DNA of 64,000 bases, from positions 1-64,000 of the forward strand of contig NZ_LZSV01000034.1 in the NCBI RefSeq assembly GCF_001665605.1, given 5' to 3'. The position numbers were made by a program, and so were the translations under genes. Below the pieces are notes generated by a model, which searched no databases, had not been told where the DNA came from, and saw nothing but the letters and a program-made list of their open reading frames with translations. Of this stretch, positions 55,951 to 64,000 are shown piece by piece (the first letter of the stretch is position 1; the number at the start of each line of letters is the position of its first letter). This DNA is from Mycobacterium sp. 852014-50255_SCH5639931. GTDB taxonomy: Bacteria; Actinomycetota; Actinomycetes; Mycobacteriales; Mycobacteriaceae.

Positions 55951-57456
55951 CTAGGAGTCCGGCCTGGCGTCGCGCCACTCCCGCTCGAACGGCAACCGCC
56001 ACGCATTGGGTGCGATCAGTTGGTGGATGGCATTGGGGCCCCAGGTGCCCGGTTGATACATCTTCGCCGGCGGGGGGTCGTCGAGCAGGTCCTGCGAACG
56101 CTCCCACAACGATTCGATGCCCTCCGCGGTGTTGAACAGCGTGTGGTCACCCCGCATCGCGTCGAGGATGAGCCGTTCATATGCCTCCAGCACGTCCACG
56201 ACGGTGTCGATCTCCTGCGAGGAGAACTGCATGGACAACTTGTCCAACTTCATCCCGGGGCCCGGCCGTTTGCCGTAGAAAGACAGCGACACCTTCGAGT
56301 TGTCGGCGAGGTCGAACGTCAGGTGGTCGGGACCCTGAGTCCCGACCCCCGAGCCGGGCGGAAACATCGTCCGGGGCGCCTCTCGGAACGCGATCGAGAT
56401 GATGCGGATGCCCTCGGCCATCTTCTTGCCGGTACGCAGATAGATCGGCACACCCGCCCAGCGCCAGTTGTCGATGCCGACCTTGAGGGCGATGAACGTC
56501 TCGGTGTCGGAATCCTTTGCGACGCCTTCCTCTTCGCGGTATCCGTTGTACTGGCCGCGCACCACATTGGAGGGCTTGACCGGCAGCATCGAGCGGAAAA
56601 CCTTGTTCTTTTCTTCGCTGATGGCAAAAGGTTCGAGCGCCGTGGGCGGCTCCATGACGACGAACGCCATCACCTGGAACAGGTGGGTCACGACCATGTC
56701 CTTGTAGGCGCCGGTCTCCTCGTAGAAGTTCGCCCGTTGATCCAGGCCGAGGGCCTCGGGGATGTCGATCTGGATATGGTCGATGAAGTTGCGGTTCCAG
56801 ATCGGCTCGAACAGTCCGTTGGCGAAGCGGAACGCCAGAATGTTCTGCGCGGCCTCCTTACCCAGGAAGTGGTCGATACGGAAGATCTGGGATTCCTCAA
56901 ACGTTTCGTGCACGAAGTCGTTGAGCGCCACCGCGCTGGCAAGGTCGGTTCCGAACGGCTTCTCCATCACCACCCGCGAGCGCTCGACGAGTTTGGCGTC
57001 GCTCAGCATGGTGATGACTTCGCGCGCGGCTTTGGGGGGCACCGACAAGTAATGCAGCCGCCTGACGTTGGGGCCCAGCTCGGCTTCGGCTTCGGCCACC
57101 GCCGCCGCCAGCGCTTCGGGTCCCTTCCCCTGCGGTACGTAGGTGACGATCTTCGCGAAATTGGCCCACTGTTCGGACGTGAGCTTGTGCGTGCCGAACG
57201 ACTCGATCGCGTCCTTGGCGATCTCGCGGAAGTCGTCGTCACTGAGGTCTTCCAGCGACGTCGCGACGATCTGGATGTCGGGCGCAAGCTCGGACTGGTC
57301 CAGATAGGCCAGCCCGGGGAGCAGCTTGCGTTTCGCCAGATCCCCGGTCGCACCAAACAGAACGATGACGTGGGGATCGAGGGGCTCGGTTTCGTGGCGG
57401 CGCGGACGCCTGTCGGCCGCCGGGTACGAGATGGTCTGCGGTTTCTTATCGGCCAC
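55951..57456 (-). CDS. zwf: Glucose-6-phosphate 1-dehydrogenase, third type
   Basis: 501 residues from GTG 57456. NADP-binding start VIVLFGATGDLAKRKLLPGL, active-site block IFRIDHFLGKEAAQNILAFR with the catalytic His, and WAGVPIYLRTGKKM for substrate binding. It therefore makes 6-phosphogluconolactone and NADPH. From memory the sequence follows neither M. tuberculosis Zwf1 (Rv1121) nor Zwf2 (Rv1447c); the N-terminal extension PAADRRPRRHETEPLDPHVI and the PGPGMKLDKLSMQFSS segment differ. It stands alone rather than beside tal/tkt/opcA. The upstream in-frame ATG at 57534 would add a less protein-like tail. Confidence 0.92.
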   Translation of the reverse strand: MADKKPQTISYPAADRRPRRHETEPLDPHVIVLFGATGDLAKRKLLPGLAYLDQSELAPDIQIVATSLEDLSDDDFREIAKDAIESFGTHKLTSEQWANFAKIVTYVPQGKGPEALAAAVAEAEAELGPNVRRLHYLSVPPKAAREVITMLSDAKLVERSRVVMEKPFGTDLASAVALNDFVHETFEESQIFRIDHFLGKEAAQNILAFRFANGLFEPIWNRNFIDHIQIDIPEALGLDQRANFYEETGAYKDMVVTHLFQVMAFVVMEPPTALEPFAISEEKNKVFRSMLPVKPSNVVRGQYNGYREEEGVAKDSDTETFIALKVGIDNWRWAGVPIYLRTGKKMAEGIRIISIAFREAPRTMFPPGSGVGTQGPDHLTFDLADNSKVSLSFYGKRPGPGMKLDKLSMQFSSQEIDTVVDVLEAYERLILDAMRGDHTLFNTAEGIESLWERSQDLLDDPPPAKMYQPGTWGPNAIHQLIAPNAWRLPFEREWRDARPDS

Positions 57457-57629
57457 CCCTGCGATACTTCCACCGCCACGGCGTAATGTCGCGTCCGTCA
57501 CTCCTAGCTCGGCCAACGCGGCCGTCGCCGCCATGAACCGAGGATCACAATCGCCGCCCGGTTACCAGCCGGCGGATGGGGTACTGGATAGCGACGGGCC
57601 GTGCCCGACCACAGTCGATGGAAAGCGAT

Positions 57630-57800
57630 ATGACGAAACCCGACAAAGACCCCCGGGGCCACTCTCAGGAGCTCGAAGACATCGTCGACCGGCTCGAGGA
57701 GAAGGTCGCCGACGATCGGGAGGCCGAAGGCGTTGCCGGCAAGCCCAGCGACCGGGAACGCGCCCCCACCGTCGGCTCGGGCGATGAACCGCCGGATTAG
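57630..57800 (+). CDS. Small acidic hypothetical protein, 56 residues
   Basis: From ATG 57630 (purine-rich GGAAAGC upstream). It is highly charged and disordered-looking: TKPDKDPRGHSQELEDIVDR, then LEEKVADDREAEGVAGKPSD. A short helical start with LEDIVDRLEEKVADD may form a coiled coil. No family recognised. Its stop overlaps the stop of the convergent monooxygenase gene by 4 bp. Confidence 0.5.
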   Translation: MTKPDKDPRGHSQELEDIVDRLEEKVADDREAEGVAGKPSDRERAPTVGSGDEPPD

Positions 57801-59296
57801 ACCGAAGGGCCGGGCGGGGCGCCGAACCAGGCCGTGAGCGCGTCGCCCAGGCCCTCATTAGTGGCGTTTCCGACCCAGGCCACGTGCCCGTCCGGACGAA
57901 TCAAGACTGCGTCGGGAGCCGGTACGGTGCCGATTGCCGGAAGCTCCCAGTTACCGCCATATTCCGCGTCGATCAGCTGGACCGTGTCCGCCCGGGAAGC
58001 CAGGTCGAATCGGCCCGCTCCGCCGAGGTTGAGCAGCACCGGTCGGGCCCGATGTAGCAGCGTGAAAACCCGAAGTGGCCCCTCGGCGGTGACCAGGTCA
58101 AGATCGGGCATGCGCCGTCCGAGCAGCGGGTGTGCGTCGCCCAGGTCGTAGCGGATGTCCAGGCCGGACATCATGGCGGCGAACCGTTGGCGAGGTTCGT
58201 CCATGGCGAGCAGGTCGGCCATGGTGTCGCGCAAGGCCCTGGTTCGGTCGTCGGGGCGAAGAAGCGCCATCTGTGCGATCGCGTTGCGCAGCACGCGCGC
58301 GGCGACCGGGTGCCGTTCGGTGTGGTAGCTGTCGAGCAGGCTGTCGGGGGACGTGCCGTTGACCACCTGCCCCAGCTTCCACCCCAGATTGACCGCATCC
58401 TGCACGCCGGTGTTCAGCCCCTGGCCGCCCACCGGGTGGTGGACATGCGCGGCGTCCCCGGCCAGCAGGACGCGCCGGTCTCGATAGGTTGCGGCTTGCC
58501 GCGCCAAGTCGGTAAATCTGGAAAGCCAAGCGGGACTGTGTATCCCGTAGTCCGTTCCGTAGACGGCGATCAGCGCCTCACTCAGGTCGCCTACCGTGGG
58601 TTCGCTGCTTGGCCCCAGGCGCCGCTCGGTGACCATGACACGCACCGGCCCGCCCTCCTCCGACGCGGAAAGGGAATGCACGCCGAGTGCATCGTGGCGG
58701 ATGCCCCATACCGGCGAATCGCCTGTCCCGAAATCCATTTGGACCTCGCCGAGCAGGTAGCTGGTCGTCGGCTCCCAGCCGGGGAAATCGATGCCGGCGG
58801 CTTTACGGACCACGCTGCGCCCGCCGTCGCAGCCGACGAGGTATGCCCCTCGCAGGAATCGACCATCGGACAATGCGACGTTGACGCCACTGTGGTCCTG
58901 GGCGATGCCCGTCACCTCATGTTCGCGATAGAACCGCACCCCCAACTCGTCCACCCAGTCGGCGAGTATGCGTTCGATCTCGTTCTGCCACAACGCGAGA
59001 CCGTAGGGGTGCCGGGTGGGAAAGTCGCTGATGTCCAGCCGAATCTGGGAGAACCCGGCGACCTGGGCGACCTGGCCCCGGGCAAGAAACCGATCGGCGA
59101 TGCCCCGCTGATCGAGGACCTCGATGGTGCGCGCATGCAGACCCCCGGCGCGCGCACCGATGAGGTCCTGGCCTGCGCGCCGCTCGACTATCGCCACATC
59201 GACCCCCGCCAACGCCAATTCACCGGTCAACATCAGGCCTGTCGGGCCTCCTCCAGCGATCAGCACCGCGTGGTCGACGTTCTCGTGTGACAACAC
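57797..59296 (-). CDS. FAD-dependent monooxygenase (aromatic hydroxylase, PHBH fold)
   Basis: 499 residues, starting at GTG 59296 (GGGGG 7 bp upstream). FAD motif VLIAGGGPTGLMLTGELALA at the start, the middle YLVGCDGGRSVVRKAAGIDF containing the DG motif, and GD motif VLLAGDAAHVHHPVGGQGLN. The C terminus is the thioredoxin-like phenol-hydroxylase dimerisation domain. It resembles the tetracycline/rifampicin/PCP hydroxylase branch, which hydroxylates aromatic rings with NAD(P)H and O2. Possible roles include drug or phenolic degradation; none is shown by the neighbours. Confidence 0.92.
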   Translation of the reverse strand: MLSHENVDHAVLIAGGGPTGLMLTGELALAGVDVAIVERRAGQDLIGARAGGLHARTIEVLDQRGIADRFLARGQVAQVAGFSQIRLDISDFPTRHPYGLALWQNEIERILADWVDELGVRFYREHEVTGIAQDHSGVNVALSDGRFLRGAYLVGCDGGRSVVRKAAGIDFPGWEPTTSYLLGEVQMDFGTGDSPVWGIRHDALGVHSLSASEEGGPVRVMVTERRLGPSSEPTVGDLSEALIAVYGTDYGIHSPAWLSRFTDLARQAATYRDRRVLLAGDAAHVHHPVGGQGLNTGVQDAVNLGWKLGQVVNGTSPDSLLDSYHTERHPVAARVLRNAIAQMALLRPDDRTRALRDTMADLLAMDEPRQRFAAMMSGLDIRYDLGDAHPLLGRRMPDLDLVTAEGPLRVFTLLHRARPVLLNLGGAGRFDLASRADTVQLIDAEYGGNWELPAIGTVPAPDAVLIRPDGHVAWVGNATNEGLGDALTAWFGAPPGPSV

Positions 59297-59411
59297 TCCC
59301 AACCCCCTGCTAAGAGCGAAAATTGGCTTCGGCCAGCGATTGTGCGGCATCACCCCGCCCTTGCCGCAAGCCCCCCGGTGCGCTATAGGTTGAGAGTGGG
59401 AGGGCAATAAT

Positions 59412-62400
59412 TCACGTATGGTCGCGTAGCGCGTCGATCGCTCGGTAGATCCGCTGCTCGCTCACCGGTCGCGGGGTGCCCAGCTGCTGGGCCCACAGGC
59501 TCACCCGTAATTCCTCGATCTGCCGCCCAAGGTCGCGGACGTCGGACGCCGCCTGCCGCGCGGGTGGCAGCGACTGTGTCAAATCGTCGTAGGCGCGCTG
59601 CACGGCGCGTACCCGCCGCATTCGCTCCCGGTCCGCGTCGATCCCGTGCGGCAGCCTCTCGAGGCGCCGGCGGATTGCGCTCAGGTAGCGGGTGAGATCT
59701 CCCAGGTGGGCAGTTCCGGTGGCGGCGACGAACCCCGGCGCCAACAGTCGATCCAGCTGAGCGCGGACGTCGGTGATCGCGTCGGACTGCGCGGGCGGCG
59801 GCCGGCCGGGCAGGGCGAGTTGCACGTCCTGCGCGGCGGCCAACACCTGCTCCATGCGGGCCACGATGTCGGCGGTCGCGGACACGAGCGCCGTGCCCAC
59901 CCGCTCGCGTAGCGCGGCGAACTCCTCGCGGGTCCACACCGGCCCGGGCATCAGCGCGTCCGCCGCGGCGTCGGCGCAGTCCTCGAGCAGCGCGGTCAGC
60001 GAGCCGTCCGGGTTGGCGCCGAGCGCCAGGCGGGTCCGTGGGCTCAGTTGTCGCTCAACGGCTTTCACCGGCGACGCCACGCTCAGCCGCACCAATCGCC
60101 GCATCCCGAACCCCAGCGCGTTGTCCCGCTCCGCGGGCGTCGCAAAGACCCGCAGGTCGACCCCGCTGCCCGCGTCGACGAAGCCGGGGAAGCCGCGCAC
60201 GGCGCGCCCGTCGACCGTTCGCTCGACGACACGCGGCAGCACGTCGAGGTCGTCGGGCCAGGTGCGCAGGCCCGCCCGTTCCAGCCCGCCGGCGACCGCC
60301 CCCGCCACGGCCTGACGAGCGGGCGCGGCCAGCCGTCGTTGCAACGCGTCGAGGTCCTTTCCGCGGGCGACCTCGGTGCCGTCGGGGGACTCGACGGCGA
60401 AGGTCACCCGCAGATGCGCCGGTAACTTGTCGAGGTCGAACGCGTCGACGGGCACCAGAACGCCGGTGCGACGGCGCAATTCGCGCTGCAGCGCCTCCAG
60501 CAACGGCTGCCCCGCCGGGTTGATCCCTGCCAGCACCGCACGGGCGGTGTCGGGGGCGGGAACGAAGTTGCGGCGCAAGTCTTTTGGCAGTGAGCGGATG
60601 AGCGCGGTCACCAGCTCCTCCCGCAGCGCCGGCACCTGCCAGGCGAACTCGTCACCGCCCAACCGCGCGAGCACGTCGATCGGCACGTGCACCGTGACGC
60701 CGTCGTCGGCGGCACCCGGCTCGAACCGGTAGGTCAGCGGCAGCGTGACGTCGCCCGAATGCCAGGCGGTCGGCCGCTCGGCGTCGGCGGTGTCGCCGGT
60801 GCGCAACAGAGCGTCCCGAGTGAAGGTCAGCAACTCCGGTGTCTTGTGGCGCTGCTTCTTCCACCACCCGTCGAAGTGCCGCGCGGAGACGACTTCGGCC
60901 GGGACGCGGGCATCGTAGAGCGCGTAGACCTCGTCGTCACCGACGACGAGATCGCGTCGGCGGGCGCGCTCCTCCAGCTCCTCGAGCTCGGCGCGCAGCC
61001 GCGCGTTGTCGCGAAAGAAGTGGTGGCGGGTCTGCCAGTCGCCCTCCACCAGCGCGTGCCGGATGAACAACTCCCGCGCCATCGCCGGCTCCACCCGGGC
61101 GTAACCCACGCGCCGTCGCGCAACCAGCGGCAGGCCGTAGAGCGTTACCCGCTCGTAGGCCATCACCTCGCCGCGCCTGGCGTCCCAGTGCGGTTCGCTG
61201 TAGGTGCGCTGCACGAGGTCGCCCGCGATCCGCTCGACCGCCTCCGGCTGGATGCGCGCGGCGGTGCGCCCGTACAGGCGGCTGGTTTCGACCAGCTCGG
61301 CCACGACCACCCAGCGGGGTGGTCGTTTGGTGAGCGCTGAGCCCGGTGCGAGGACGAATTGCGAGTTGCGCGCCCCCAGGTACTCGCGCCCGTCCTCGCG
61401 GCGCATGCCCACGTGCGACAGCAACCCGGCCAGCAGCGCCGCGTGCACCTGCGCCGGGTCGGCGGGTTCATCGGATGCGGTGCCTTCAACGATGCCCAGG
61501 TCGCGGGCGATGCCGCGGAGTTGCCCCACCAGGTCCTGCCACTCGCGGATGCGCAGGTAGTGCAGAAACTCATCTCGGCACATGCGGCGAAATCCGCTGC
61601 CCGTCAGCGTCTTCCGCCGTTCGCCTAGGTAGCGCCAGAGGTTGAGGTAGGTAAGGAAGTCGGAGTTCTCGTCGGCGAAGCGGGCATGCTTCTGACGGGC
61701 GGCCTCCTCGCGGTCGGTGGGCCGCTCCCGCGGGTCGTGGATGGTCAGCGCCGCGGCCAGCACCAGCACCTCCCGCACGCATCCCTCGGTGTTGGCCTGC
61801 AGGATCATCCGGCCCAGGCGCGGGTCGACCGGCAGGCGGGCCAGGCGGCGGCCGAGGTCGGTGATGGCGCCCTCGGCGTCGAAAGCTCCCAACTCCTGCA
61901 GCAGCTGCACGCCGTCGCGCACACTGCGCCGGTCCGGCGGGTCGAGAAACGGGAAGTTCTCCACCTCGCCGAGCCGCAGTGCCGCCATCTGCAACAGCAC
62001 CGCGGCGAGGTTGGTCCGCAGGATCTCGGGCTCGGTGTAGCGCGGACGGGCCGCGAAATCCTGCTCGGAGTACAGGCGGATGCACACGCCGGCCGCGACC
62101 CGGCCGCAGCGGCCCGCCCGTTGAGCGGCAGAGGCCTGCGAGATCGGTTCGATCGGCAACCGTTGCACCTTCAAGCGGCGGCTGTAGCGCGAGATGCGGG
62201 CGTTGCCGGGATCGACGACGTAGCGAATACCCGGCACCGTCAGCGACGTCTCGGCGACGTTGGTCGCCAGGACGACCCGGCGCCCGGTGTGGGGCGCGAA
62301 CACCTTCTGCTGCTCGGCGGTCGGCAACCGGGCGTACAGCGGAAGCACCTCGGTGTTTCTCAGTCCGCCCAAAGCCTCGGCGGTATCCCGGATTTCGCGT

Positions 62401-63320
62401 TCGCCCGAGAGGAACACCAGGACGTCCCCGGCTGGTTCGGCCTCGAGCTCAGCGATCGCGTCGACGATCGCCTCGACCTCGTCACGGGTCTCGGTGCGCA
62501 CGATCTCGTGGTCTGGGTCGTCGGGATCATCCTCCCGGCCGCTTGACACGGGGACTTCCAGCGGACGGTAGCGGATCTCGACCGGGTGCGTACGCCCGGA
62601 CACTTCGAGGATCGGTGCACCGCCGAAGTGGTCCGCGAACCGTTGCGGCTCGATGGTCGCCGAGGTGACGATCACCTTCAGGTCCGGGCGGCGCGGAAGC
62701 AGCTCGCGCAGGTAACCCAGTAGGAAGTCGATGTTCAGGCTGCGCTCATGGGCCTCGTCGAGGATCAGTGTGTCGTAGCGCAGCAGTCTGCGGTCCCGCT
62801 GAATCTCGGCGAGCAGGATGCCGTCGGTCATCAGCTTCACCAGGGTGCGGTCGCTGACCTGATCGGTGAACCGGACCGTGTAGCCGACAGTCTCGCCGAG
62901 CGGGCCGCCCAATTCGTCGGCGATGCGCTGCGCGACCGTGCGGGCGGCCAGCCTCCGGGGCTGGGTGTGCCCGATGGTTCCGCGGACGCCCCGGCCGGCG
63001 TCGAGACAGATTTTGGGCAGTTGCGTGGTCTTTCCCGAACCGGTTTCACCGGCGACGACGACGACCTGGTTCGCCCGAATCGCGTCGGCGATCTCCTGCC
63101 GGCGCCCGCTGACCGGGAGATCGGGATAGCTGATGGCCGGCACCGCGGCCTGCCGCGTGGCGACGAGCGCTTCGGCCCGGGTGATCTGCTCGGCGAGTTG
63201 TCGGAGCTGGTCGGGTTTGGCTCCGCGCAGGTTCTTCAGGCGCCTTCCGAGGCGTGCGGCGTCGCGGGTTGTCAGACCGTCAAGGCGGGTGCGCAGTTCG
63301 GCGACGGACAGTTCGGCCAC
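59412..63320 (-). CDS. hrpA: ATP-dependent RNA helicase HrpA (DEAH box)
   Basis: 1302 residues, the normal length for HrpA. Motifs in order: Walker A GETGSGKTTQLP, Ia GHTQPRRLAA, DEAH in TLILDEAHERSLNIDF, SAT in VIVTSATIEPQRF, then VLVFLSGEREIRDT, TNVAETSLTVPGIRYVVDPG and QRAGRCGR for motif VI. The rest contains the winged-helix, ratchet and OB-type regions and the long C-terminal DUF3418 domain. HrpA acts on stalled ribosomes and mRNA in other bacteria. The start at 63320 lies 115 bp from the divergent enoyl-CoA hydratase gene. Confidence 0.96.
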   Translation of the reverse strand: MAELSVAELRTRLDGLTTRDAARLGRRLKNLRGAKPDQLRQLAEQITRAEALVATRQAAVPAISYPDLPVSGRRQEIADAIRANQVVVVAGETGSGKTTQLPKICLDAGRGVRGTIGHTQPRRLAARTVAQRIADELGGPLGETVGYTVRFTDQVSDRTLVKLMTDGILLAEIQRDRRLLRYDTLILDEAHERSLNIDFLLGYLRELLPRRPDLKVIVTSATIEPQRFADHFGGAPILEVSGRTHPVEIRYRPLEVPVSSGREDDPDDPDHEIVRTETRDEVEAIVDAIAELEAEPAGDVLVFLSGEREIRDTAEALGGLRNTEVLPLYARLPTAEQQKVFAPHTGRRVVLATNVAETSLTVPGIRYVVDPGNARISRYSRRLKVQRLPIEPISQASAAQRAGRCGRVAAGVCIRLYSEQDFAARPRYTEPEILRTNLAAVLLQMAALRLGEVENFPFLDPPDRRSVRDGVQLLQELGAFDAEGAITDLGRRLARLPVDPRLGRMILQANTEGCVREVLVLAAALTIHDPRERPTDREEAARQKHARFADENSDFLTYLNLWRYLGERRKTLTGSGFRRMCRDEFLHYLRIREWQDLVGQLRGIARDLGIVEGTASDEPADPAQVHAALLAGLLSHVGMRREDGREYLGARNSQFVLAPGSALTKRPPRWVVVAELVETSRLYGRTAARIQPEAVERIAGDLVQRTYSEPHWDARRGEVMAYERVTLYGLPLVARRRVGYARVEPAMARELFIRHALVEGDWQTRHHFFRDNARLRAELEELEERARRRDLVVGDDEVYALYDARVPAEVVSARHFDGWWKKQRHKTPELLTFTRDALLRTGDTADAERPTAWHSGDVTLPLTYRFEPGAADDGVTVHVPIDVLARLGGDEFAWQVPALREELVTALIRSLPKDLRRNFVPAPDTARAVLAGINPAGQPLLEALQRELRRRTGVLVPVDAFDLDKLPAHLRVTFAVESPDGTEVARGKDLDALQRRLAAPARQAVAGAVAGGLERAGLRTWPDDLDVLPRVVERTVDGRAVRGFPGFVDAGSGVDLRVFATPAERDNALGFGMRRLVRLSVASPVKAVERQLSPRTRLALGANPDGSLTALLEDCADAAADALMPGPVWTREEFAALRERVGTALVSATADIVARMEQVLAAAQDVQLALPGRPPPAQSDAITDVRAQLDRLLAPGFVAATGTAHLGDLTRYLSAIRRRLERLPHGIDADRERMRRVRAVQRAYDDLTQSLPPARQAASDVRDLGRQIEELRVSLWAQQLGTPRPVSEQRIYRAIDALRDHT

Positions 63321-63435
63321 TGGGGCCAGGGTAGGCGTGCGGTCGCCGTGGGCCGTTCGCCGAGCGTGGGTCTACGAACGAATTCGAGCCAGTTTTCATA
63401 CGTAGGGCCCACACTCGGCGCCCTAGGGTGAACCC

Positions 63436-64000
63436 ATGAGTCTCGTCACGTATGAGCTTGACGACCACGTCGCCACCATCACCCTCAACCGCCCCGAGGC
63501 TCGCAACGCCATCAACGGGCCTCTTCGCCAGGACTTGAACGCGGCGTGGGAGCGGTTCCGCGACGACCTGGACGCGTGGGTCGCGATCCTGACCGCCAGC
63601 GGCAGCGTCTACTGCGCCGGCGGCGACCTCAAGGACGGCGAGGGCTCGGTGGGCACCTTCGGCGGCACCTTCTGGGAGAAGCCGACGATCAACTCCTTCG
63701 AGTCCGGGATGGAGTTGTTCAAGCCGACCATCGCCGCCGTGCACGGGCCTTGCATCGGCTACGGAGTGACCGGCGTGCTCTTCTGCGACTTCGTCATCGC
63801 CAGCACCGAGGCGACCTTCTGCTTTCCGGAGGTGTCGATCGGCGTGCCCACCATCGTCGGGGCCATCCGGCTGCCCCAGCGGGTCGGCTGGGCCAACGCC
63901 ATGGAACTCCTCCTGACCGGCAAGCCCATGAGCGCCGAGCGGGCCAAGGAGATCGGCCTGGTGTGGAAGCTCGTAGAGCCGGACGACTTGCAGGCTGAGG
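63436..64000 (+). CDS. Enoyl-CoA hydratase/isomerase family protein, partial
   Basis: 188 residues to the window edge, from ATG 63436. Crotonase motifs: VATITLNRPEARNAINGPLR at the beginning, the oxyanion loop GSVYCAGGDLKDGEG, and GPCIGYGVTGVLFCDFVIAS as second loop. The two catalytic Glu residues of hydratases are not both evident: the position before ...GVPTIVGAIRLP holds PEVSIGV, as in proteins that keep one Glu. The reaction (hydration or isomerisation) is left open. The C terminus lies beyond 64000. Confidence 0.9.
   Translation, partial: MSLVTYELDDHVATITLNRPEARNAINGPLRQDLNAAWERFRDDLDAWVAILTASGSVYCAGGDLKDGEGSVGTFGGTFWEKPTINSFESGMELFKPTIAAVHGPCIGYGVTGVLFCDFVIASTEATFCFPEVSIGVPTIVGAIRLPQRVGWANAMELLLTGKPMSAERAKEIGLVWKLVEPDDLQAE

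Overview
The window is GC-rich chromosomal DNA from a mycobacterium, most likely a slow grower close to the M. avium complex. The evidence is a yrbE/mce operon, an MmpS-MmpL pair, a PPE protein of the PPW subfamily, many TetR regulators, several fatty-acid/CoA enzymes, SfLAP/GAP and TIGR00027 methyltransferase families, and a close relative of M. tuberculosis FabG3 (Rv2002). The species is inferred from gene families only. I found no rRNA, tRNA, CRISPR array or intact mobile element.

Layout. 1-6.3 kb: the 5' half of an mce lipid-uptake operon (yrbEA, yrbEB, mceA, mceB, partial mceC; minus strand) with a TetR gene behind it and two matching operators. 6.4-12.3 kb: a membrane acyltransferase, an aldo/keto reductase, an epimerase, an NTF2-like protein, a thioesterase-like protein and a DUF1801 protein. 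12.4-15.4 kb: a plus-strand acyl-CoA dehydrogenase / hotdog-like protein / fabG3 operon behind a twin palindrome. 15.4-19.7 kb: mmpL-mmpS and a TetR gene, with the same TGCA triplet in front of each. 19.8-23.9 kb: HSL-type hydrolase, aldehyde dehydrogenase and a PPE-PPW gene. 23.9-25.2 kb: a gene-poor scar with two copies of a dyad-bearing repeat and a frameshifted integrase relic. 25.2-34.5 kb: isochorismatase-like hydrolase, DHFR-like reductase, GMC oxidoreductase, LGFP lipoprotein, a Ser/Thr kinase with a YVTN propeller, an O-methyltransferase and a 39-residue lipoprotein. 34.5-36.6 kb: a DUF4267-NIPSNAP-DUF1772 operon under a bidirectional promoter with a 17-bp inverted repeat, whose divergent TetR gene survives only as its first codons. 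36.7-41.3 kb: XRE regulator, histidine-rich repeat protein, orphan PPW module, membrane-PPOX fusion, DUF167, and a DUF899-SRPBCC pair. 41.3-50.1 kb: membrane GGDEF-EAL protein, small exported proteins, an epoxide-hydrolase-like enzyme, heme oxygenase, a large orphan protein and a bicovalent-type flavin oxidase. 50.1-64 kb: methyltransferases, an M42 peptidase, two lipoproteins, a CitE-like lyase, an unusual glucose-6-phosphate dehydrogenase, a flavin hydroxylase, HrpA and a partial enoyl-CoA hydratase.

The content is mainly lipid/CoA metabolism, envelope export and redox chemistry with local TetR control. The strongest non-gene signals are the paired operator sets (mce, mmpS/mmpL, 35.8 kb), the apparent loss of one repressor beside an intact promoter/operator, and the repeat/integrase scar at 24-25 kb. 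No clear-cut new defence or mobile system is visible.
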